A DNA stretch of 5,694 nucleotides, taken from Bacteroidales bacterium UBA1736 (lineage in GTDB: Bacteria; Bacteroidota; Bacteroidia; Bacteroidales; UBA932). Position numbers and translations under genes: made by a program. Within the stretch, counting starts at the first letter, position 1, and each line of letters starts with the position of its first letter. A model generated the notes under the pieces. The model was not told where the DNA came from. It saw only the letters and a list, made by a program, of their open reading frames with translations, and did not search any database. Location of the stretch: the NCBI GenBank assembly GCA_002315825.1, contig DCIC01000137.1, positions 2,426 through 8,119 of the forward strand, in the 5' to 3' direction. Below, piece after piece: positions 1-5,311 of this stretch.

Positions 1-8
1 ACAACTTC

Positions 9-764
9 TTAGAATGAAAGTGCGATCTGGATGAAGTCGTCAGCCTTGAGTGCTGCACCGCCGATAAGACCACCGTCGATGTCACTCTGAGCGAAGAGCT
101 CTTTGGCGTTGGAAGGCTTGCAGCTGCCACCATAGAGAATGGTGGTGTCATCAGCAACTGTCTGGCCGAATTTCTCAGCGATGACTTTGCGGATGCAGGC
201 GTGAATCTCCTCGGCCTGCTCTGCGGTCGCGGTCTTGCCTGTTCCGATTGCCCATACGGGCTCATAAGCGATGACGATCTTTTTCATATCCTCAGCCGTA
301 AAATTGTAGAGGACGTTTTTGATCTGCTCTGTGCAAACGTCAAAGTGCTTGCCTGCCTCTCTCTCGTCGAGATTCTCTCCGACGCAGAGGATGACTCCAA
401 GACCTGCCTCAAGTGCGAGTTTTGTCTTTACGACGAGTTTCTCATCTGTCTCACCATAGTACTGGCGGCGCTCAGAATGTCCGAGGATAGTCCACTGGCA
501 GCCTACGGAACTGATCATTGCTGCAGAAATCTCACCTGTGTAGGCACCTGATGTGTGGTCTGCGCAGTTCTGGGCTGACAACTCAACCTTCGATCCCTTG
601 ATTGCCTCTGCAACGCAATAAAGATTGGTTGCGGGGGGAGCGACGATAAGACCAACGTTTGCGGGTACTTCAACGGATTTGGCTGCTACAGCCTTTGCGA
701 GCTCTACGCCCTCGGGGCAAGTGGTGTTCATCTTCCAGTTGCCGGCAACAATTTTCTTTCTCAT
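9..764 (-). CDS. tpiA: Triosephosphate isomerase
   Basis: This cytosolic glycolytic/gluconeogenic enzyme interconverts dihydroxyacetone phosphate and glyceraldehyde 3-phosphate. The 251-residue product has the usual length of bacterial TIM and shows the whole active-site set. GNWKMN at 8-13 supplies Asn9 and Lys11, GHSERR at 95-100 supplies the electrophilic His96, and AYEPVWAIGTGKT at 166-178 supplies the catalytic base Glu168 and the flexible phosphate-gripping loop 6. YGGS at 211-214 and GGA at 235-237 are the C-terminal phosphate-binding turns. The ATG at 764 puts GNWKMN at the expected distance from the N-terminus. No strong Shine-Dalgarno is visible, as is common in Bacteroidota. The gene diverges from the xerD-type gene, and a TAAATTTG -7 box lies about 30 bp upstream. 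It ends 8 bp from the window edge, so its downstream neighbour and terminator cannot be seen. Identity is essentially certain. Confidence 0.98.
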   Translation of the reverse strand: MRKKIVAGNWKMNTTCPEGVELAKAVAAKSVEVPANVGLIVAPPATNLYCVAEAIKGSKVELSAQNCADHTSGAYTGEISAAMISSVGCQWTILGHSERRQYYGETDEKLVVKTKLALEAGLGVILCVGENLDEREAGKHFDVCTEQIKNVLYNFTAEDMKKIVIAYEPVWAIGTGKTATAEQAEEIHACIRKVIAEKFGQTVADDTTILYGGSCKPSNAKELFAQSDIDGGLIGGAALKADDFIQIALSF

Positions 765-795
765 ATTAAGTGTTGTGTTTGATTTTTCTGAAGCG

Positions 796-803
796 CAAAT
801 TTA
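796..803 (-). promoter_or_regulatory. Putative -7 promoter box for tpiA
   Basis: On the minus strand this reads TAAATTTG, a full match to the Bacteroidetes -7 consensus TAnnTTTG. Transcription would start near 793 and give a leader of about 28 nt before the tpiA ATG. No TTTG -33 box stands at the expected 19-21 bp upstream, so the match rests on the -7 element and its position. It is separated by one base from the oppositely oriented box of the neighbouring gene. Confidence 0.5.
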
Positions 804-804
804 C

Positions 805-812
805 TATTTTTG
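805..812 (+). promoter_or_regulatory. Putative -7 promoter box for the xerD-type gene
   Basis: TATTTTTG fits TAnnTTTG. A TTTG lies upstream at 778-781, but with a 23-bp spacer, longer than the usual 19-21, so the -33 match is weak. The start site would fall near 815, leaving about 22 nt before the GTG at 837, similar to the leaders predicted for pdxA and recA here. The last three bases of this box are the TTG that could otherwise be taken as the start codon of the recombinase. Confidence 0.5.
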
Positions 813-819
813 TCACAAA

Positions 820-826
820 AAAGGAA
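820..826 (+). promoter_or_regulatory. Ribosome binding site supporting the GTG start
   Basis: AAAGGAA lies 10 nt before the GTG at 837. It is downstream of the in-frame TTG at 810, so it can only serve the GTG. Together with the predicted transcription start near 815, this decides the start in favour of 837. Shine-Dalgarno use is weak in Bacteroidota, so this is supporting evidence only. Confidence 0.45.
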
Positions 827-836
827 TTCTATTTTC

Positions 837-1715
837 GTGTCCGACGGTACTTTTTTAAACGCCTTCCGATATTATCTCAGTGTGGAGAGGAATATGTCTC
901 CCAACACAGTGTCGGCTTATTGCTCCGATGTCAGGGACTTCCTTGATACTGTAGGGGTGGTGTCCTCTCAGATCACTCGTGAGAATGTGGAGGAGTATTT
1001 GAATTCGCTCTCATCGGGAGTGTCCAAACGTACCCAGGCGCGCGAATTGAGCTCTCTGCGCTCGTATTTTGACTGGATGGTGATGGAGGGGGAAATCAAG
1101 AAAAATCCCTGTGATATGGTGGATTCACCAAAACTTGGACGATACCTTCCTTCTGTCCTTTCAGTGGAAGAGATAGATGCGATAATGGACTCTGTCCCGC
1201 TCGATACTGCCGCAGGACTTAGGGACAGAGCTATTCTTGAAGTGATGTACGGATCCGGCCTGAGGGTTTCTGAAGTGTCCGGTCTGAGGATATCCCTGCT
1301 ATACATTGAAGAAGGGTTCATATCGGTTGTGGGGAAAGGTAACAAGCAGAGGATAGTTCCACTGGGGGATGTGGCCTCGGATGCTCTGCTGGAGTATCTC
1401 AAGGTCCGTCCCGAGCCATATGACAGTCATTCGGAAGACATATTGTTTCTGAATCGTTTCGGCAAGCAATTGAGCCGTGTGTCCATTTTCAAGATGGTGA
1501 AACGTCAGGCGCTGGTGGCGGGGGTGGTCAAAGAAATATCTCCCCATACCTTCAGGCATTCATTTGCCACCCATCTTCTTGAGAACGGGGCGGACCTCAG
1601 AGCTGTTCAGGAGATGCTCGGACACGAGAGTATTCTCACTACGGAGATTTATACACATATTGATGCCTCCACTTGGCAAAGAACGGTGTTGGAACACCAT
1701 CCGAGGAGGCGCTGA
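837..1715 (+). CDS. xerD: Site-specific tyrosine recombinase, XerD type
   Basis: Xer recombinases resolve chromosome dimers at dif during division by cutting DNA through a phosphotyrosine link. From the GTG at 837 the product is 292 residues, close to E. coli XerD (298). An N-terminal SAM-like DNA-binding domain (about 1-95, with SVERNMSPNTVSAY) precedes the catalytic domain. All six catalytic residues are present: Arg143 (GLRVSE), Lys167 (GKGNK), His237 and Arg240 (HTFRH), His263 (LGHES) and Tyr272 (TEIYTH). Their spacing matches XerD almost exactly. The tail HHPRRR resembles the HHPR ending of XerD, which favours XerD over XerC; an integrase of a mobile element is less likely given the housekeeping context. 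The frame is closed by a TGA at 789-791. The candidate TTG at 810 overlaps the -7 box, and the ATG at 894 would remove conserved N-terminal sequence. rnhA follows after 10 bp, so the two are probably co-transcribed. Confidence 0.92.
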   Translation: MSDGTFLNAFRYYLSVERNMSPNTVSAYCSDVRDFLDTVGVVSSQITRENVEEYLNSLSSGVSKRTQARELSSLRSYFDWMVMEGEIKKNPCDMVDSPKLGRYLPSVLSVEEIDAIMDSVPLDTAAGLRDRAILEVMYGSGLRVSEVSGLRISLLYIEEGFISVVGKGNKQRIVPLGDVASDALLEYLKVRPEPYDSHSEDILFLNRFGKQLSRVSIFKMVKRQALVAGVVKEISPHTFRHSFATHLLENGADLRAVQEMLGHESILTTEIYTHIDASTWQRTVLEHHPRRR

Positions 1716-1725
1716 ACTACTTGAT

Positions 1726-2202
1726 ATGCAGACTACTACAAGACCGGTAATTACATTGTTCACCGACGGGGCTGCCAGCGGCAATCCCGGGCCCGGCGGT
1801 TTTGGCATTGTCCTGAAGTGCCAGGATAAGGAAAAGGAAATATCGGGCGGATTCGCTCTTACTACCAATAATAGAATGGAACTTCTGGCCGTAATAATAG
1901 GCTTGGAAGCAATCCGTTGGGAGAACGCAGAGGTTCAAGTGTTCAGCGACTCCACTTATGTTGTGAATGCCATCAATCTGGGCTGGCTGGATTCCTGGGA
2001 GAGCAAGGGGTTCAAGAAGGTGAAGAATGTGGACTTGTGGCAACGCTTCATCCCACTGTACAGAAAGCACAGGGTGACGTTCAATTGGGTGAAAGGCCAC
2101 GCCGGACATCCCGAGAATGAGCGCTGTGACGCATTGGCGGTGGCTGCCTACCATCAAGCGGGACTTCCCTGTGATGAGGGCTATGTCGCAAACGAAAAAT
2201 AA
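1726..2202 (+). CDS. rnhA: Ribonuclease HI
   Basis: RNase HI cuts the RNA strand of RNA:DNA hybrids, removing R-loops and helping clear primers. The 158-residue product matches the single-domain E. coli type (155 aa), with no N-terminal hybrid-binding domain. The four carboxylates are Asp14 (TDGAASGNPGPGG), Glu52 (NNRMELLA), Asp75 (FSDSTYV) and Asp135 (ERCDALA), with the helper His125 in VKGHAGHPENE. The basic, aromatic stretch at about 86-105 (GWLDSWESKGFKK...DLW) is the substrate-binding handle region seen in E. coli RNase HI. The frame stays open back to 1564 inside the recombinase gene, but the ATG at 1726 gives the normal family length and begins just before the first beta strand. It starts 10 bp after the recombinase stop. 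A GAGGAGG lies about 16 nt upstream, too far for an ideal ribosome site, so coupled translation is plausible. Confidence 0.96.
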   Translation: MQTTTRPVITLFTDGAASGNPGPGGFGIVLKCQDKEKEISGGFALTTNNRMELLAVIIGLEAIRWENAEVQVFSDSTYVVNAINLGWLDSWESKGFKKVKNVDLWQRFIPLYRKHRVTFNWVKGHAGHPENERCDALAVAAYHQAGLPCDEGYVANEK

Positions 2203-2203
2203 C

Positions 2204-2211
2204 TATCTTTG
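2204..2211 (+). promoter_or_regulatory. Putative -7 promoter box for pdxA
   Basis: TATCTTTG fully matches TAnnTTTG and sits directly after the rnhA stop codon. Transcription would begin near 2214, about 21 nt before the pdxA ATG. No TTTG is found at the -33 position, which would fall in the end of rnhA. If real, pdxA and the gene after it can be expressed independently of xerD and rnhA. Confidence 0.5.
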
Positions 2212-2234
2212 TACAACCATTCAGAAGAACAATT

Positions 2235-3320
2235 ATGCAGAATAGCAAACCTATCGTGGGCATTACTCAGGGCGACTCCAATGGCATTGGATATGAGGTC
2301 ATTATCAAAGCTCTTGCTGACCCCCGTATCCTCGAGTCCTTCATCCCCGTCATATATGGCTCATCCAAGATATTCGGCTTCTACAAGAAGACAATCAATG
2401 AGATCGGGCAGATTGATACCAATGTCATCACTTCTGCATCAGAGGCTCACGCCAAGCGTATCAATATAGTCAATTGCATTCCCGACTCCAGCGCTGCCGA
2501 GCCCGGGACTTCAACTCCTGACTCCAGCCGTGCGGCGATTGTCTCACTTGAGACAGCAGTCAAGGACCTTGAGGAGGGGAAAATCGACGCTCTCGTCACC
2601 GCTCCCATCAATAAGAAAGCGATGTCCGAGGAGGGTTTCAGATATACCGGGCATACCGAGTATCTTCAATCCGTTTTCGCTGTGGATGATGTGGCTATGT
2701 TTATGGTGAGCGACAGACTCAAGGTCGGTGTGGTTACCGGGCATATTCCCCTAAAGGACGTTGCAGGCAATATTTCTGTTCAAAAGATTCTGAGCAAGCT
2801 CCACCTTATGAAGTCTTCACTCCAGCGCGACTTCGGTGTGGATGAGCCCAAGATTGGAGTGCTCAGTCTCAACCCCCATAGCGGAGATGGTGGACTTCTG
2901 GGGAAAGAGGAGCAGGAGATAATTATTCCCGCTATCCAAGCGGCCCAGGCGGAAGGCATACTTGCATTCGGGCCATATTCTCCGGACGGATATTTCGCTC
3001 TCGGACAGTATGACCGTTTTGATGCTACTCTTGCAATGTACCACGATCAGGGTCTTGAGCCATTCAAGGCTTTGGTGTTCAATAAAGGGGTCAATTATAC
3101 CGCCGGACTTCCGGTTGTCAGAACATCTCCCGACCACGGCACGGCATTCGATACGGCGGGGATGGACAAGGCTGATCCGTCTTCGATGATTGCGGCTATC
3201 TATATGGCTGTGGATATTGTTAAAAAGCGCGAGGAGTATGATGCCCTCGTGGCAGGGAGACTTAAGGAAAAGCCTGCCGAGTATATCCAAGGCAAAAACG
3301 GAAGGCCTCAGATAGCATAA
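2235..3320 (+). CDS. pdxA: 4-hydroxythreonine-4-phosphate dehydrogenase
   Basis: PdxA oxidises 4-phosphohydroxy-L-threonine with NAD(P)+. The product loses CO2 to give the amino ketone that PdxJ joins to deoxyxylulose phosphate in DXP-dependent vitamin B6 synthesis. The 361-residue protein opens with GITQGDSNGIGYE (9-21), the family's N-terminal signature. It has TGHTE at 138-142 for substrate binding and TAPINKKA at 122-129. The three metal-binding histidines are His170 (TGHIPL), His215 (NPHSGDGG) and His270 (MYHDQGLEPFK). Their spacing of 45 and 55 residues is the same as in E. coli PdxA (166, 211, 266). The C-terminal NYTAGLPVVRTSPDHGTAFD (287-306) is also typical. A Ser/Pro-rich loop at about 83-100 repeats PDSS twice and appears to be a variable insert. 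The protein is somewhat longer than the E. coli one. The next gene starts 1 bp after its stop, suggesting co-transcription. It is cytosolic, with no signal peptide. Confidence 0.97.
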   Translation: MQNSKPIVGITQGDSNGIGYEVIIKALADPRILESFIPVIYGSSKIFGFYKKTINEIGQIDTNVITSASEAHAKRINIVNCIPDSSAAEPGTSTPDSSRAAIVSLETAVKDLEEGKIDALVTAPINKKAMSEEGFRYTGHTEYLQSVFAVDDVAMFMVSDRLKVGVVTGHIPLKDVAGNISVQKILSKLHLMKSSLQRDFGVDEPKIGVLSLNPHSGDGGLLGKEEQEIIIPAIQAAQAEGILAFGPYSPDGYFALGQYDRFDATLAMYHDQGLEPFKALVFNKGVNYTAGLPVVRTSPDHGTAFDTAGMDKADPSSMIAAIYMAVDIVKKREEYDALVAGRLKEKPAEYIQGKNGRPQIA

Positions 3321-3321
3321 T

Positions 3322-3798
3322 ATGGACTCTCTGGCGTCTGTGTTCGCCCGCAACTGTACGGTCCGCAGAATCGACAAAAATCTGGCCCGCTCATTTCTTG
3401 AGGCTAACCATAGGTTCGGTGATGCATCCTGCCGCTACAGGTATGGGTTGTTTATCGACAGGACTACAGGCAAGTCAGAACTCAGTCTTCCGGCCGGTAC
3501 TCTTGTAGCTGTGTCCGAATTTTCAAGTGCCAGAAAGATTTTGTCGGATGGTTGTATAGTCCGCTCTTATGAATGGATAAGGTATGCTTCCCTTTCCGGC
3601 TTGAGAGTCGTAGGGGGTATGAGTAAAATGCTCTCGACCTTTGTCGAACAGGTCCATCCCGATGATGTGATGAGTTATGCTCCTTCGGATTGTCCGGATG
3701 GGGGAGATGCTTACAGCGTCCTCGGCTTTGAGTCAGAAGGTGATGTCGTCCGTCCCGGATTCGTCAATAGAAAGTTCCGCAAGCGCTTTGTTTATTGA
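3322..3798 (+). CDS. GNAT-like (Mom-like) domain protein, function unknown
   Basis: I do not recognise a named gene. The 158-residue soluble-looking protein has no signal peptide or membrane segment. Its layout resembles the GNAT-like fold proteins found in phages, in some mobile endonucleases and in the Mu Mom DNA-modification family. Blocks in order: RSFLEANHRFGDA at 23-35 (the F-L-x-x-N/Y-H-x-x-G block), RYRYGLFI at 38-45, the strand GTLVAVSEFSSAR at 59-71, the helix VVGGMSKMLSTFV at 96-108, then VMSYAPSD at 116-123 and YSVLGF at 131-136, followed by a basic tail. This assignment comes from remembered family patterns, not a search. Substrate is unknown: an acyltransferase, a Mom-like DNA-base modifier or a non-enzymatic domain are all possible. 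The ATG lies 1 bp after the pdxA stop, so translation is probably coupled, and no better start is evident. The last 66 bp are antisense to the 3' end of recX. Codon use looks like that of its neighbours, so recent transfer is not obvious. Confidence 0.8.
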   Translation: MDSLASVFARNCTVRRIDKNLARSFLEANHRFGDASCRYRYGLFIDRTTGKSELSLPAGTLVAVSEFSSARKILSDGCIVRSYEWIRYASLSGLRVVGGMSKMLSTFVEQVHPDDVMSYAPSDCPDGGDAYSVLGFESEGDVVRPGFVNRKFRKRFVY

Positions 3799-4212
3799 AT
3801 CATAGCTATACCCCCTTCCGGCTGCGAACCTAAATAGCTTGGCCCTCTTTTGGGGAGTATCTTTAAGTGAGCGCGATTTTGCCTTCAGAGCTTTGACCAA
3901 TTTGTCATCAGCCTTTTCGGAGTTGATCTGCCTGTAGGCCTCGTCTGCCATTTCTCTGGAAATGCCCTTGGCGTGCAGGGCATAGGCAATCTTTGCCGGA
4001 CCCCATCCCGAGATTTCCGCTTTCTCCCGTGTATATGCCAAAGCATATCTGGAGTCATCCACAAACCCATCCTTCAGGAGCGCTTCGAGTATTAGTCCGG
4101 CCTCGGCTGTATCTCCGTCCAGAGCCTTTATGGCCTTGGCCAGAATATCGGACGAGGAATATTCCCGCCTTGCGCAGAGGGACTGCATACGGCTCAGAAC
4201 CTTATTGTCCAT
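3733..4212 (-). CDS. recX: Regulatory protein RecX
   Basis: RecX binds RecA filaments and modulates, usually inhibits, strand exchange and ATPase activity. The product of 159 residues (from the ATG at 4212) is about the normal RecX size and mostly helical. The signature lies at 48-84: DGFVDDSRYALAYTREK followed by GWGPAKIAYALHAKGIS, matching the family pattern of G-[FY]-[IVL]-[DN]-D-x-R-[FY]-A and G-x-x-[KR]-I-x-x-x-L-x-x-K-G-I. The N-terminal LCARREYSSSDI is the usual opening of the first three-helix repeat, and the C-terminal part (about 100-150) forms the last repeat, with FAAGRGYSYDSINKAL. An ATG at 4236 would add eight residues, but the one at 4212 has AGGA 7 nt before it. The gene overlaps rlmN by 11 bp, so translation is probably coupled. 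Its 3' end runs antisense into the Mom-like gene. recA is nearby but on the other strand, not in an operon with it. Confidence 0.93.
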   Translation of the reverse strand: MDNKVLSRMQSLCARREYSSSDILAKAIKALDGDTAEAGLILEALLKDGFVDDSRYALAYTREKAEISGWGPAKIAYALHAKGISREMADEAYRQINSEKADDKLVKALKAKSRSLKDTPQKRAKLFRFAAGRGYSYDSINKALAELSIDESGTDDITF

Positions 4213-5224
4213 TGTGCTTTCCTGCCAGCATTCCACAGGCTGCGAGGATGTCTTCGCCTCTGGATGCTCTGATTGTACAAGTGATGCCGTGGGCGTTGAG
4301 CCTGTCTCTGAAATTCTCCATTACCATATCGGGCGACGGCTCCATCGGAAAGTCGGGGATTTTATGGAAGCGGATGAGATTGACCCTGCATTCCAATCCT
4401 TTCAGGAGCCTGATCAGGCCGTCTTCGTGACGCTTGCTGTCATTGAATCCGCTGAACATAGTGTATTCGAAACTGACTCTTCTCTGCCCGCTGAAATCAT
4501 ACTCTCTGAGAAGCGCTATGACATCCTCAATGTGGTAAGCCTTTTGAACCGGCATTACGGAAAGTCTTTCATCCGGAAAAGGATTGTGAAGACTGATTGC
4601 AAGATGGCAGCGGCTTTCGTCCAGAAAGCGTTTGAGGTATGGCAATACTCCGATTGAGGAAAGGGTAATCCTCTTGGGACTCCAGGCGAATCCCCATTCG
4701 GCAGTCAGGGCGGTTATGGCTCTGGATACATTTTCATAATTGTCCAGAGGCTCTCCCATTCCCATAAAAACCGCATTTGTCAACTGCTCGCTTTCGTCCA
4801 CGGAGATAAACTGATTGAGGATATCCGCAGCGTCAAGGCTTCCGTGGAATCCCTGTCTTCCTGTCATACAGAATCTGCATCCCATTTTGCATCCCGACTG
4901 GGATGAGACGCACAAGGTCCTTCTGTCTTCGTCCGGAATGATGACAGCCTCGATGGCGGTGCCGCTCTCCTTTACAGGGAACAGATATTTTTTTGTGCCG
5001 TCGCTGGAAAGCGCGTATCCCAGAGGATCGGCTGTCCCCAAGTCATAGCACTCGGACAGCTTTTCCCTTCCGGCCTTGGAAATATTGGTCATTTCGTCAA
5101 AAGAGCGTACCCTCTTGACATACATCCACTGTGCTATCTGCTTTCCGGTATAGAGTGGAAGGCCTAATTCCGCTACCAGAGACTTGAGCTCTTCCGGATT
5201 CTTCCCCAGTAATTTTTCTTTCAT
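4202..5224 (-). CDS. rlmN: Dual-specificity 23S rRNA/tRNA m2A methyltransferase RlmN
   Basis: RlmN is a radical SAM enzyme that methylates C2 of A2503 in 23S rRNA and, in E. coli, A37 of some tRNAs, supporting translational accuracy. The 340-residue product has all key parts. An N-terminal RNA-binding accessory domain (about 1-90) contains LPLYTGKQIAQWMY. The 4Fe-4S motif CxxxCxxC is Cys112, Cys116 and Cys119 in GCKMGCRFCMTG, GMGEPLDN at 155-162 contacts SAM, and Cys330 in ILAACGMLAG is the cysteine that carries the transferred methyl group. A Cfr-type resistance enzyme is unlikely: the context is housekeeping and the C-terminal CGMLAG is RlmN-like. The frame stays open upstream to 5632, but that stretch is antisense to recA. 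The ATG at 5224 gives MKEKLLGKNPEELK, the usual family beginning. recX follows with an 11-bp overlap. recA diverges across 87 bp. The predicted leader is only about 6 nt. Confidence 0.97.
   Translation of the reverse strand: MKEKLLGKNPEELKSLVAELGLPLYTGKQIAQWMYVKRVRSFDEMTNISKAGREKLSECYDLGTADPLGYALSSDGTKKYLFPVKESGTAIEAVIIPDEDRRTLCVSSQSGCKMGCRFCMTGRQGFHGSLDAADILNQFISVDESEQLTNAVFMGMGEPLDNYENVSRAITALTAEWGFAWSPKRITLSSIGVLPYLKRFLDESRCHLAISLHNPFPDERLSVMPVQKAYHIEDVIALLREYDFSGQRRVSFEYTMFSGFNDSKRHEDGLIRLLKGLECRVNLIRFHKIPDFPMEPSPDMVMENFRDRLNAHGITCTIRASRGEDILAACGMLAGKHNGQ
4220..4223 (-). promoter_or_regulatory. Shine-Dalgarno choosing the recX start
   Basis: AGGA on the minus strand, inside the end of rlmN, lies 7 nt before the ATG at 4212 and downstream of the alternative ATG at 4236. 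It therefore supports the 159-residue form of RecX and suggests reinitiation by ribosomes finishing rlmN. Confidence 0.5.
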
Positions 5225-5232
5225 AAACTTCA

Positions 5233-5240
5233 CAAAGATA
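5233..5240 (-). promoter_or_regulatory. Putative -7 promoter box for rlmN-recX
   Basis: The minus strand reads TATCTTTG, a full match to TAnnTTTG. No TTTG stands at the expected -33 position (near 5260-5263). The box ends only 8 nt before the rlmN ATG, so the transcript would begin about 6 nt before the start codon. It would drive both rlmN and recX. Confidence 0.5.
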
Positions 5241-5253
5241 GGAATAATATCCC

Positions 5254-5284
5254 TTTGCAGCATCCGATTATTTTCATAACTTTG
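5254..5284 (+). promoter_or_regulatory. Promoter of recA, Bacteroidetes -33/-7 type
   Basis: TTTG at 5254-5257 and TAACTTTG at 5277-5284 are separated by 19 bp, a complete match to the TTTG-N19-TAnnTTTG arrangement recognised by the Bacteroidetes primary sigma factor. Transcription should begin near 5287, giving a leader of about 25 nt rich in A and T with no Shine-Dalgarno. No E. coli-type or Gram-positive-type LexA operator is seen in the gap. The -33 box lies where the rlmN promoter's own upstream contacts would fall. Confidence 0.75.
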
Positions 5285-5311
5285 TGTGATAACTAATAAA
5301 CTTATAACATT

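Noticed and set aside
201..551. A 116-codon plus-strand frame inside tpiA.
   Set aside because: It is antisense to a clearly intact enzyme and shows no recognisable motif; it is a shadow of the tpiA codon pattern. The same applies to other frames inside xerD, rnhA, pdxA, recX and rlmN.
765..836. A dif site next to the xerD-type gene.
   Set aside because: No convincing 11-6-11 bp inverted Xer-binding arrangement was seen, and dif usually lies at the replication terminus rather than by xerD.
837..1715. The tyrosine recombinase as the integrase of an integrative element.
   Set aside because: Length, catalytic spacing and the HHPR tail match housekeeping XerD, and no att repeats, tRNA gene or element cargo are visible.
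1564..1725. An extended N-terminus for RNase HI reaching back into the recombinase gene.
   Set aside because: It overlaps the catalytic C-terminus of the recombinase in another frame, and the ATG at 1726 gives the standard single-domain length.
3733..3850. An intrinsic terminator between the converging Mom-like gene and recX.
   Set aside because: No GC-rich stem followed by a T run was found on either strand; the region is coding on one or both strands.
5225..5311. A LexA/SOS operator upstream of recA.
   Set aside because: Neither the CTG-N10-CAG nor the GAAC-N4-GTTC pattern was found in the gap. An unknown type of operator cannot be excluded.
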